A stretch of 64,000 nt of DNA from Chakrabartia godavariana (GTDB lineage Bacteria; Pseudomonadota; Alphaproteobacteria; Sphingomonadales; Sphingomonadaceae), in the NCBI GenBank assembly GCA_005518185.1, contig RKSN01000002.1:726452-790451 (forward strand). Direction: 5' to 3'. A program made the translations under genes and the position numbers. The notes under the pieces are model-generated. The model was given only the letters and a program-made list of their open reading frames with translations, was not told the DNA's origin and made no database searches. Of the stretch, positions 25,005 through 32,606 are shown in pieces (positions within the stretch are counted from its first letter, which is position 1; each line of letters begins with the position of its first letter).

Positions 25005-26042
25005 TCAGGCCGCCATCGGCTGCTGATCCGCCACGGCATGACGGATCAGGCCCTGGCGCAACAGGCTTTCAAGAAGGATGGTCTGGATCATTTCGTGCTG
25101 GCTCCACCCCATCAGCGCGGCAGACCGCCCGAACACCTTGCGCGACCACAAGTTGCAGTTGAGGTTGACCTCCAGAAAGTTGATGTCGCCGGACACCTCA
25201 TCGACGCGGAATTCGAAGCGGCCATAATCGAACGGCCAGAACACATCGATCATCGCCTGCACCATCGCGGTGATGCGGCGCGCCAGCGCGGCATCGGTGA
25301 AGGGCCGCAACTCATATTTGCCCGCGCGCGCGACAAGGTCGCGCTTCTCCGCATATGTGCGCAGATGCGTGGGATCGGCCTGTTCGAACAGCATCATCGG
25401 CATGATGTGCGGCCGGCCGTCCTTGGTGATGACGGGCACCTCCACGTCGCTTCCCGTCAGGAACGGCTCGACGATCACGTCATGACCCTCGGCATGGATG
25501 GCGTTGATCGCCGCCTCGACACCGTCCAGATCGGTCGCGTCGCGCACCCCCCAGGAGGTGGAGGAATTGTTCGGCTTGATCACCCAGCGGCTGGCCGCCG
25601 GGCATTTGGCGACATCCACCGGCGCGCCCTGCCGGAAGACGCGCCAGGGGGCCGTCGGGACATTGCGCGTCCGCGCCTCCAGCTTGGTCAGATGCTTGTC
25701 GTCCGACAGTCCCCGCAAGATCGGGCTCGCCCCCAGATAAGGCAGGCCAAGGCGGCTGCACAGCATAGGCAGCAGCATTTCCGAATTGAAGAAGCCGCCG
25801 CGGTTGAGGAGCGGGATGACAAAGTCGGCGTCCGGCCGCTGCAGCAGCGCATCATAGCTTTCGGACACCGACAGGGTGCAGCCGATCTCCGTGAGGATCT
25901 CGCGCATCTCGCGATGGTAGAGCGCGTGGTTCCCGTCTTCGGGGTGCAGCCCGCCCTGCCAGAGCGCATTCTTGGCGACGAACAGCACCCGTACCGGGGC
26001 CAGCACCTCGGGCGGGACGCGCGTGGGGACAATTCGAACCAT
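25005..26042 (-). CDS. ATP-grasp enzyme of the D-Ala-D-Ala ligase-like type, role unassigned
   Basis: A 345-residue protein with the ATP-grasp plan: an N-terminal domain (FVAKNALWQGGLHPEDGNHALYH split over a loop, PLLNRGGFFNSEMLLPMLC), a central lid (WVIKPNNSSTSWGV, VIVEPFLTGSDVEVPV) and a C-terminal metal site (FEFRVDEVSGDINFLEVNLNCNLW). These residues resemble D-Ala-D-Ala ligase, so the reaction is probably ATP-dependent amide or peptide bond formation. It is not the cell-wall Ddl: it is not near mur/fts genes and sits between lipid genes. The predicted transcript starts almost at ATG 26042, so it is leaderless or starts at GTG codon 13 or 19. Inference: it may join an amino acid to an aminolipid or its precursor. 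Confidence 0.75.
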   Translation of the reverse strand: MVRIVPTRVPPEVLAPVRVLFVAKNALWQGGLHPEDGNHALYHREMREILTEIGCTLSVSESYDALLQRPDADFVIPLLNRGGFFNSEMLLPMLCSRLGLPYLGASPILRGLSDDKHLTKLEARTRNVPTAPWRVFRQGAPVDVAKCPAASRWVIKPNNSSTSWGVRDATDLDGVEAAINAIHAEGHDVIVEPFLTGSDVEVPVITKDGRPHIMPMMLFEQADPTHLRTYAEKRDLVARAGKYELRPFTDAALARRITAMVQAMIDVFWPFDYGRFEFRVDEVSGDINFLEVNLNCNLWSRKVFGRSAALMGWSQHEMIQTILLESLLRQGLIRHAVADQQPMAA

Positions 26043-26049
26043 TACAGCT

Positions 26050-26093
26050 TTTAAGCAGCCCGGGATGACAGCTTCATCTCAGATTGATGACAA
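26050..26093 (-). promoter_or_regulatory. PhoB-type array of the ATP-grasp/acyltransferase operon
   Basis: On the minus strand TTGTCAT (26093-26087), CTGAGAT (26082-26076) and CTGTCAT (26071-26065) are spaced exactly 4 nt apart. Nine nt later comes CTTAAA (26055-26050) as candidate -10. It lies back to back with the array of the divergent PLP-enzyme gene. Confidence 0.72.
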
Positions 26094-26096
26094 TGC

Positions 26097-26141
26097 CTGA
26101 CACCAAAATGTCGTTCCCGTGAAATGATCGACGCGTATCGA
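26097..26141 (+). promoter_or_regulatory. PhoB-type array of the PLP-enzyme gene
   Basis: CTGACAC (26097), ATGTCGT (26108) and GTGAAAT (26119) follow at 11-nt steps on the plus strand. A -10-like TATCGA lies at 26136-26141. Only 4 bp separate it from the minus-strand array, giving a compact bidirectional promoter. The last unit overlaps the first ATG of the downstream frame. Confidence 0.62.
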
Positions 26142-27689
26142 TTTACGTGCATCGAGAGAGGGATAGCCGTCATACATAACCAGTTCAGCAGCTATGACAC
26201 GGACGATCTGCTCGCCGATCCGCTGTCGATCATCATGACGGACGGTGGCGATGATCGCATCCTCATCGACCCGGTGACAGGGCTGAACCGCTACCTGACC
26301 GTCCCGCGACCCCAGCCGCTGATTGCCTATTGCTCATCAACGGCGAATTTCATTTCGCAGCCCGCCATGGCCGAGGTGCGCCGCCGCGTGCTGGAACTTG
26401 CCCCCGGCTTCGTGCTTGGACCGGAGGCCTATGCCCGCGCCCTCGAAGACCTGCGCGCGCGGCTGCGCAAGTCCTGGGCCATCCCGAAAAGCGTCGACAT
26501 CGTGTTCGCGGCCTCGGGCACCGATCTTGAATATGTCGGCCTTGCAACGGCCGTCCGCAACGGGTCGCACGGGATCGATAACATTCTTCTGGGCGCCGAT
26601 GAGGTTGGCAGCGGCTGCGTTCAGGCAGCGAGCGGGCGCTATTTTGCAAAGCTCACGCCCCAGGGCGTGAAAGTGGACCCCGGCGACCCTATCGATGCGG
26701 ATGTTGCGGCGACCACGCGTGTCATCGACGTGCCGATCCGGTCCGCCAAGGGGCAGCCGCTGGCCTCCGAAGACATTCTGCTCGCCATTGGTGCCCATGT
26801 CGCCGACGCGATCGCGGCGGGCCGCCACCCGCTCGTCCATGTCGTGCACGGATCGAAAACCGGTCTCATTGCCCCGTCCATCGGCCATATCGATGCGCTG
26901 CGCCGCCGCTTTGGCGACCGCATGAGCTTCGTTGTCGATGCCTGTCAGGCCCGCATCAGCCGGGACCTTGTCGGAGCCTATCTCGCGCGCGGCTGCACCG
27001 TCTTCCTGACCGGCAGCAAGTTCATGGGCGGCCCGCCGTTCAGCGGCTTTGCGCTGGTCCCGGCCACCGTCGCGGCCCGTTCGGGCGACCTGCCGCGCGG
27101 TCTGGAAACGATCTTCTGCCGCGCCGAATGGCCGGCCGCGTGGCGCCGCTGTGACCATCTGCCAATTGCCTCCAACCTCGGCCTGCTCCTGCGGCTTGAG
27201 GCGAGCATTTTTGAGCTTGAGCTGTTCCACGGTCTCCACCCGACCGAAATCCGCCGGACCGTCGACCTCTTTGAGGAAGAAATCGCGGCGCTGACGCGGC
27301 GGCTCGGCGCAAGCCCGGTCAAGCCGACGGGCCATGCCGATGAGCGCGAGGCGCAGGCGGTGCCACTTGAAATCCGCACGCTTGCAACGATTGATCTCAG
27401 CGAGCTGAACCCGGCCTTTGACTTCGATTTTGCGTGCGCCCTGTACCAGGCCCTCGCCCATGGCGACGACAGCAACGTGCAGGATCTGTTCGGCCTGCGT
27501 CTGGGTCAGCCGGTCCGGTGCGTCCGGATGCCCGACGGACGCTTTGGCGCGACCGTCCGCATCGGCCTGTCGATGCCCCAGATGGTCGAGTTCGCAACGA
27601 TGGATACGGCGGCGCTGCGGCGCAAGCTGGCCGACGACATGGGACAGATCGCAGGCCGGATCGAGCGGCATCTGCGGGCAAAACGCTGA
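26124..27689 (+). CDS. PLP-dependent enzyme of the class V aminotransferase fold, role unassigned
   Basis: 521 residues from the first ATG. The fold-type I signatures are visible: a cofactor-binding FAASGTDLEYVGLA segment, VDACQARISRDLV with the Asp that contacts the pyridine nitrogen, and FLTGSKFMGGPPFSG with the likely Schiff-base Lys. It resembles class V aminotransferases/kynureninase-like enzymes but is longer (usual 360-420), with extra C-terminal sequence. The start is uncertain: the Pho array overlaps ATG 26124, and the predicted transcript begins near 26147. The next ATG is 26235; an ATA at 26172 follows a GAGAGAGGG ribosome-like site. Divergent to an ATP-grasp/acyltransferase operon, it may supply or modify an amino-acid head group (inference). 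Confidence 0.72.
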   Translation: MIDAYRFTCIERGIAVIHNQFSSYDTDDLLADPLSIIMTDGGDDRILIDPVTGLNRYLTVPRPQPLIAYCSSTANFISQPAMAEVRRRVLELAPGFVLGPEAYARALEDLRARLRKSWAIPKSVDIVFAASGTDLEYVGLATAVRNGSHGIDNILLGADEVGSGCVQAASGRYFAKLTPQGVKVDPGDPIDADVAATTRVIDVPIRSAKGQPLASEDILLAIGAHVADAIAAGRHPLVHVVHGSKTGLIAPSIGHIDALRRRFGDRMSFVVDACQARISRDLVGAYLARGCTVFLTGSKFMGGPPFSGFALVPATVAARSGDLPRGLETIFCRAEWPAAWRRCDHLPIASNLGLLLRLEASIFELELFHGLHPTEIRRTVDLFEEEIAALTRRLGASPVKPTGHADEREAQAVPLEIRTLATIDLSELNPAFDFDFACALYQALAHGDDSNVQDLFGLRLGQPVRCVRMPDGRFGATVRIGLSMPQMVEFATMDTAALRRKLADDMGQIAGRIERHLRAKR

Positions 27690-27690
27690 G

Positions 27691-27745
27691 GTGACACGGT
27701 TCTGTCAAAGCCGTGCCACGGGGCTGAAACGGCGGGTCATTACGG
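27691..27745 (+). promoter_or_regulatory. PhoB-type array and promoter of the plcP-agt operon
   Basis: Four 11-nt-spaced units: GTGACAC (27691), CTGTCAA (27702), GTGCCAC (27713) and CTGAAAC (27724), then 9 nt and TTACGG (27740-27745). The first unit begins 2 nt after the PLP-enzyme stop. The 3' half is nearly the same as the olsB promoter, including GGCG after the last unit and TTACGGCA at the -10. Confidence 0.72.
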
Positions 27746-27773
27746 CACCACGCAAATGAGAGCGGGGGACGAT

Positions 27774-28658
27774 ATGAAGACGAACACGAAGGACGTCATC
27801 ACGACGCAGATCGAAAAAATGGGGGCCGATTTCCGGCTGCCACCCTGGCTCGATCACCCCGAACCGCGCAGCTTTTCGCCCAAGCAGAAATACCGGACGA
27901 TCTGGATCTCGGACATCCATCTCGGCACCTCGGGCTGCAACGCAACGCTTCTGCTCGACTTCCTCGCCAGCGTGGAATGTGAAACGCTCTATCTGACCGG
28001 TGACATCATCGACGGATGGCGCCTGCGCAAGGGCTGGTACTGGCCCGACGAGCACAATGAAGTCGTCCGCCGCCTGCTCAAGATGGCGCATCGCGGCACC
28101 CGCGTGGTCTATGTCGTCGGCAATCATGACGAGATGCTGCGCGATTATGCTGGCCTGAGCTTTGGCGGGATCACGATCCACAATGAGGCGATCCATGAAA
28201 CGCGCGATGGCCGCCGCCTGCTCGTGACGCATGGCGACGCCTTTGACGGCGTCGTGCTCTACGCCAAGTGGCTCGCCTTCCTCGGCGACAAGGCCTATTC
28301 GGTCCTGCTGCGGGTGAACCAGATCTTCAACCGCGCCCGCCGCAAGTTCGGTATGCCCTATTGGTCGCTCTCCGCTTATCTGAAGAAGCGCGTGAAGAAC
28401 GCCGTCCAGTTCATCTATCAGTTTGAAGATGCCGTGATCCGCGAGGCGCAGCAGCGCGGCGTGGATGGCGTCGTGTGCGGCCACATCCACAGCGCCGAAA
28501 TCCGGCAGATGGGGGATCTGACCTATTATAATGACGGCGACTGGGTCGAAAGCTGCACCGCGCTGGTCGAGGACCGCACCGGCGCGATGTCGATCCTCGA
28601 CTGGGCGCAGGTTGTCCGCGACCGCCAGACTGCGGCCAAAGCGGCCGTCGCTGCGTGA
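27774..28658 (+). CDS. plcP: PlcP-like metallophosphoesterase (phospholipase C for membrane lipid remodelling)
   Basis: Start ATG 27774 follows GCGGGGGAC; an upstream ATG at 27756 lies almost at the predicted transcript start. The 294-residue enzyme has the full calcineurin-like set: ISDIHLG, LTGDIIDGW, VGNHDEML, LLVTHGDAFDG and CGHIHSAEI. The family is often labelled UDP-diacylglucosamine pyrophosphatase, but members of this length followed by a GT4 glycosyltransferase are the PlcP type described in Sinorhizobium and marine bacteria, which release diacylglycerol from phospholipids on phosphate limitation. It overlaps agt by GTGA, and the Pho-type promoter supports that reading. Confidence 0.85.
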   Translation: MKTNTKDVITTQIEKMGADFRLPPWLDHPEPRSFSPKQKYRTIWISDIHLGTSGCNATLLLDFLASVECETLYLTGDIIDGWRLRKGWYWPDEHNEVVRRLLKMAHRGTRVVYVVGNHDEMLRDYAGLSFGGITIHNEAIHETRDGRRLLVTHGDAFDGVVLYAKWLAFLGDKAYSVLLRVNQIFNRARRKFGMPYWSLSAYLKKRVKNAVQFIYQFEDAVIREAQQRGVDGVVCGHIHSAEIRQMGDLTYYNDGDWVESCTALVEDRTGAMSILDWAQVVRDRQTAAKAAVAA

Positions 28659-29743
28659 GGATCGCGATCGCCACCGATGCGTGGTTCCCGCAGGTCAATG
28701 GCGTCGTGCGCAGCGTCTCGACGACGGTCTCCATCCTGGCCGCGCGCGGCTATGAGGTGGAGCTGATCACGCCGGACCAGTTCCTGACGGTGCCGATGCC
28801 CGGCTATTCGGAAATCCGGCTGGCGGTTGCGCCGCGCTTTACCGCGCGCAAGGCGTTGAAGGCGTTCAAGCCCGACGTCGTCCACATCGTGACCGAAGGC
28901 CCGATCGGATGGACGACGCGTGCCTGGTGCAAGGCCAATCGCGTGCCGTTCACGACCGCCTTCCACACGCGCTTTCCGGACTATGCGGCCGCGCGGACGG
29001 GGATCTCGCCCGACCGCTTCTGGCCGATCATGCGCCGCTTTCACGCGCCGTCGCGCGCCGTGATGGTCTCCACCCCGCGTCTGGGCGCCGAACTCGACGG
29101 GCGCGGCATCGGCCCTGCACAGCTGTGGACGCGCGGCATCGACAAATCGGTCTTCCATCCCGATGGACCGACCCATCCCGATCTCGCCCACCTGCCCCGC
29201 CCCCTGCTCCTCTCGGTCGGGCGCGTGGCGGTGGAAAAGAATCTGGAGGCGTTTCTCGGGCTCGCCATCGCCGGGACAAAGGTCATCGTCGGCGATGGTC
29301 CGGACCTGCCGATGCTCAAGGCGCGCTTCCCCGAGGCTGTCTTCCTCGGCGCGCTCCATGGCGAGACGCTGGCCAGCGCCTATCGCGCCGCCGATGTCTT
29401 CGTCTTCCCGAGCCTGACCGACACCTTCGGCCTCGTCATGATCGAGGCGCTGGCGTGCGGCGTGCCCGTCGCCGGATTTCCGGTGCAGGGCCCGCTCGAC
29501 ATTGTGGGCGAACATGGACGTGGCCCGACCGACGCCCTCGCCGCCCCGATTGGGGCCCTGCACGATGATCTTGGCCGCGCCATCTGCGCCGCCGAGGCGA
29601 CCGACCGGAGCCAGGTTGCGGCCTATGGCGCGAGCTTTGACTGGCAGGTGTCGACCGATCAGTTCGTCCACGTCCTCGAAGAGGCCATGCACATGACGCG
29701 CGCGCCGGGCCACGCAGCGGCGGACGCGCCGGCCCTCCTCTAA
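28655..29743 (+). CDS. agt: Agt-like GT4 glycosyltransferase making glycolipid from diacylglycerol
   Basis: Starts at GTG 28655 within the plcP stop (GTGA overlap), giving 362 residues. N-terminal acceptor domain: IATDAWFPQVNGVVRSVSTT, a signature of this GT4 branch. C-terminal donor domain: LLSVGRVAVEKN, IVGDGPDL, and VFPSLTDTFGLVMIEALACG. In the PlcP-Agt pairs known from other alphaproteobacteria, this enzyme adds a sugar or glucuronic acid to the diacylglycerol released by PlcP, replacing phospholipids. Which sugar is added cannot be read here. No membrane helix is evident; peripheral association is expected. Confidence 0.84.
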   Translation: MRIAIATDAWFPQVNGVVRSVSTTVSILAARGYEVELITPDQFLTVPMPGYSEIRLAVAPRFTARKALKAFKPDVVHIVTEGPIGWTTRAWCKANRVPFTTAFHTRFPDYAAARTGISPDRFWPIMRRFHAPSRAVMVSTPRLGAELDGRGIGPAQLWTRGIDKSVFHPDGPTHPDLAHLPRPLLLSVGRVAVEKNLEAFLGLAIAGTKVIVGDGPDLPMLKARFPEAVFLGALHGETLASAYRAADVFVFPSLTDTFGLVMIEALACGVPVAGFPVQGPLDIVGEHGRGPTDALAAPIGALHDDLGRAICAAEATDRSQVAAYGASFDWQVSTDQFVHVLEEAMHMTRAPGHAAADAPALL

Positions 29744-29822
29744 GGCCGACCGGCTAAATCTTGCGCCAGACGCGCCGTTAACCCGGGCGGAATGACGGGT
29801 CAGACGCTGTCCCGTCAGTCCG

Positions 29823-31805
29823 GTGGGAAAGGCTCTGGTTATCCGACACTGCACCGACAGTCCCCTTGCGCGCGCCGTCGCCTGGCTTCGTCAGGCGACT
29901 TGGCTGCTGTGCGCGCTGCCGGCGCTCTGGTCCGCGCCCGCACATGCCGATCTGCGCACGCCGACATGGTATGACGCAAATGGCGTCGGCACGGCCCCGG
30001 ACTGGCATTACCGCCTCCCGGTTTCGATCCCGGCCGCCGCCGCGATCGACAGCACCATCAAGCTGGATGTGGATTTCACCGCCATCTGGGCCACGCTGGG
30101 CGTGTCGGCGACGCTCGATCCGAATTCGATCCGCATCGTCCGGCCGGGCGGCCAATTGGCGACGCGGCAGGAATTCACCGACGCCATCTATACCGGGGCG
30201 ACAGACGCCACGGGGAACAGCCGGGGCGAAGTCCGCTTCCTGCTCGAGGATGCGGGGGGCAGCACCTACTGGATCTATTTCGACGCGAGCGAGAACGGCG
30301 CCAAGCCTGCCAACCCGCAGCTGCCCGTCGGCGGCAACTTTGAAAGCGCCACAGCCGGAACCGCACAGCCAGCAGGGTGGGACGCCCCCACCGGCAACAC
30401 CACGCTCGATGCGCAGGTCCGGCCCAACGAAACCGTGTCCGTGACGACCGACGGGTCCAACACGACGCGCAGCACCAACGGCAACGCGCGCACCGGCAAT
30501 TATTCGTACCTGATCGGTGGTCGCACGGCGAACGAACCGGCCAACACCAACACCCGCGTTCTGACCCGCACGATCCGGGTTCCGGCCAGCAATCCCGGCG
30601 ACCTGACCTTCCGCTGGCGGCCTGAAGGCTGGGACAGCACCGGCTTTGACACGCTGACGGTCGAAATCGTCGGCACGACCACGCAGGAAATCGTCGGGCC
30701 GACCTACGGCAATTACGCAACGGCGCCCTTCTCGCCCAACTTCGGGACGGGCACGGCGTCCAACACCGCGCCGGGCTATGGCCCCTATAACGGCTTCGAC
30801 ATGACCACCAGCGGCACCCATACCCAGGGGATGACGGTCGCATATGGCAGCGAGACCTGGTTCACACGCACCGTGCCCCTGTCGGCCTTTGCCGGGCAGA
30901 CCGTGACGCTGCGGATCACCGCCACCCAGACCGCGCTCTATAAGAGCTGGTTCCACATCGACGATCTGGAATGGAGCGTCCTTTCCGCCAGCACCGGCAC
31001 CGCCGAAGGCTTTGGCGTGAACATCACCCAGCCGTCCAGCGGCGGTCAGGTCCCGCCCGGCGGCACCATCGCCATCACCGCCGTTGTCGATGCCATGCCG
31101 ACGGCCGCGACCAGCCCCGTCACGGCAGAGATTTACAATCCCGCCGCGACCAGTGTCGCCACAGGCATTCGCCTGTTCAACGATGGCACGCGCGGCGATG
31201 CGGTCGCCAATGACGCGATCTGGACCAACAATGGCAGCGACGCTGCGGCCCCGACCTATATCGTCCCGTCCGGAACGGCATCCGCGACGGGGTGGCTCAT
31301 CCGCGTCATGGCGCGCGATGCGACGACGAGCACGATCGGCGCCACCAACGGCCTGATCCGAGGACCGGGCACGGGCACCGCCACCGCCACGCAGGCCAAT
31401 TTCTGGAACATTGATGAGCAGAATTTCGCGGTGGCGGGGGCGACCATTTCCGCAACGGTGACGAGCACGCCCATCACCGATCCGGTCAACCTGACGACCA
31501 ACCCGAAGCTCCTTCCCGGCGGCACGGTGCGCTATTGCGTGACGGTGAGCAATGCCGGGCCCGGCAATGCCGAGGCGCTGTCCGGCGTGCACATCATCCC
31601 GGTCGCGCAAGCCTATATTGCGGGCACGATCCGGTCAGGCGGCACCTGTGCCACCGCGACGACGGTGGAGGATGACGACGCCAATGATGCCGGCGAGACC
31701 GACGCCATTACGGCATCGGCCTCTGGCGCGACGGTCAGCGTGCAGACGCAGGCTCTGGCGAGCGGCAACAGCTTTGCCATCACCTTTGACGCGACGATCA
31801 ACTGA
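29823..31805 (+). CDS. Large exported protein of unknown function with beta-rich body and DUF11-like end
   Basis: 660 residues from GTG 29823; no ATG lies before the signal peptide (about 1-42, WLLCALPALWSAPAHA) and no clear ribosome site is seen. After the leader comes a conserved-looking DUF2341-like opening (TPTWYDANGVGTAPDWHYRLPV, split by turns, with IYFDASENG later). A jelly-roll-type segment follows (about 180-390, SWFHIDDLEWSV), then an Ig-like middle and a C-terminal part like DUF11 (GTVRYCVTVSNAGPGNAEALSG). Thr/Ala/Asn/Gly content is high. No membrane anchor or known sorting signal is seen at the C-terminus. It follows agt by 79 nt but has no visible Pho array. It could be a T2SS cargo (inference). 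Confidence 0.65.
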   Translation: MGKALVIRHCTDSPLARAVAWLRQATWLLCALPALWSAPAHADLRTPTWYDANGVGTAPDWHYRLPVSIPAAAAIDSTIKLDVDFTAIWATLGVSATLDPNSIRIVRPGGQLATRQEFTDAIYTGATDATGNSRGEVRFLLEDAGGSTYWIYFDASENGAKPANPQLPVGGNFESATAGTAQPAGWDAPTGNTTLDAQVRPNETVSVTTDGSNTTRSTNGNARTGNYSYLIGGRTANEPANTNTRVLTRTIRVPASNPGDLTFRWRPEGWDSTGFDTLTVEIVGTTTQEIVGPTYGNYATAPFSPNFGTGTASNTAPGYGPYNGFDMTTSGTHTQGMTVAYGSETWFTRTVPLSAFAGQTVTLRITATQTALYKSWFHIDDLEWSVLSASTGTAEGFGVNITQPSSGGQVPPGGTIAITAVVDAMPTAATSPVTAEIYNPAATSVATGIRLFNDGTRGDAVANDAIWTNNGSDAAAPTYIVPSGTASATGWLIRVMARDATTSTIGATNGLIRGPGTGTATATQANFWNIDEQNFAVAGATISATVTSTPITDPVNLTTNPKLLPGGTVRYCVTVSNAGPGNAEALSGVHIIPVAQAYIAGTIRSGGTCATATTVEDDDANDAGETDAITASASGATVSVQTQALASGNSFAITFDATIN

Positions 31806-31839
31806 GCGGCGGGCCTTTAGCGGCAGCGCAGCCCGCCGC
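31806..31839. terminator. Hairpin between convergent genes, possible bidirectional terminator
   Basis: GCGGCGGGC (31806-31814) and GCCCGCCGC (31831-31839) are exact reverse complements with a 16-nt loop. The hairpin starts right after the stop of the plus-strand gene and includes the stop codon of the convergent gene. There is no clear T-run, so termination strength is uncertain. Confidence 0.35.
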
Positions 31840-32221
31840 GATCAATCTCACGACCGAGCAAGGCACCGCCCGCACCGCCGAGGATGGTGCCGAGCGTCCG
31901 GCTGCGCCCGCCATCGAGTTCCCGACCCAGAAGGGCACCGGCCGCTGCGCCGATGATCAGACCGGTCGTGCCGTTCCCGCGGCGGCAATAATAGCGCCCG
32001 TCCTCGCCGCGCCAGACGCGGTCATTGTAGCTCAGCCGCTGCGGCGTGACGTAGCGCCCGCGACGGTCATAGCGATAATCATTGTGATAGCGGTCATATT
32101 GGCGCGCGGCGTCCTTGTGGCGGCGGCCATGGGCAGGCGCCCAGCCCGGCGGGTCGGCAAGGACCGGTGCGGTGGGCGCAGCGACGGCGGCCAAAGCGGC
32201 GGCCAGGATCATCTTTTTCAT
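31817..32221 (-). CDS. Exported glycine-zipper (17 kDa surface antigen-like) protein
   Basis: 134 residues with a signal peptide (KKMILAAALAAVAAPTAPVLA). The start is ATG 32221, at good spacing from AAGGAG; ATG 32224 is adjacent. The middle is rich in Arg, Tyr and His (RQYDRYHNDYRYDRRGRYV, YNDRVWRGEDGRYYC). The end is a glycine-zipper 2TM unit (GLIIGAAAGALLGREL, TILGGAGGALLGREI), as in Rickettsia 17 kDa antigen-like proteins. Probably an outer-membrane or periplasmic stress or envelope protein; no specific function is assigned. A nearby RcnB-like composition is noted, but the zipper fixes the family better. Confidence 0.72.
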   Translation of the reverse strand: MKKMILAAALAAVAAPTAPVLADPPGWAPAHGRRHKDAARQYDRYHNDYRYDRRGRYVTPQRLSYNDRVWRGEDGRYYCRRGNGTTGLIIGAAAGALLGRELDGGRSRTLGTILGGAGGALLGREIDRGGLRCR

Positions 32222-32314
32222 CATCAATCTCCTTCGGTTCCCGCCCCAAGAAGATCACTGTGCCAGACCCAATATGAACCGGCAGCGACGGCAGGTTCAG
32301 CCCGCCGAAAGGCT

Positions 32315-32548
32315 TTAGTTGCCGCCCGCCTGATCGAGCGCGGCAATCGCCTTCTGCACGCCTTCGCGCTGGTCGTCGGTCAGGCCGTCCGCACCCGTCG
32401 GCGCGCCAGCCACCGCCTGCGCGTTCGCATCGACCGGCGCGGGATCACTCTCGGGCACGGTCATATAGGCGAACAGGAGAATCGACGCGGCAAACCAGAC
32501 CGCCCGCCAGCGGCTGGCAAAGACGGTGGTGAGGCGCGGTCCGAACAT
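32315..32548 (-). CDS. Small single-pass membrane protein, unknown function
   Basis: 77 residues from ATG 32548 (MFGPRLTTVF); a GTG two codons upstream is possible. One hydrophobic helix lies at about 13-31 (WRAVWFAASILLFAYMTV), followed by an acidic, Ala-rich tail (DGLTDDQREGVQKAIAALDQAGGN) that would be an amphipathic helix. It lies alone between the zipper protein and a DUF1330 gene, same strand. No family recognised. Confidence 0.55.
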   Translation of the reverse strand: MFGPRLTTVFASRWRAVWFAASILLFAYMTVPESDPAPVDANAQAVAGAPTGADGLTDDQREGVQKAIAALDQAGGN

Positions 32549-32606
32549 GTGCACGACGATGGCAGCCTTCGGTTAAGAAATGCTGCACATCGCGCGTGTC
32601 GTCAGA

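Noticed and set aside
25005-26042. Cell-wall D-alanine-D-alanine ligase
   Set aside because: The ATP-grasp core is similar, but the gene is in a Pho-type lipid locus and not with mur/fts genes, so a Ddl call is not supported.
26108-26140. Alternative reading of the PLP-gene array as an ordinary -35/-10 promoter
   Set aside because: No TTGACA-like element at the right distance; the 11-nt repetition fits the Pho layout better, but certainty is limited.
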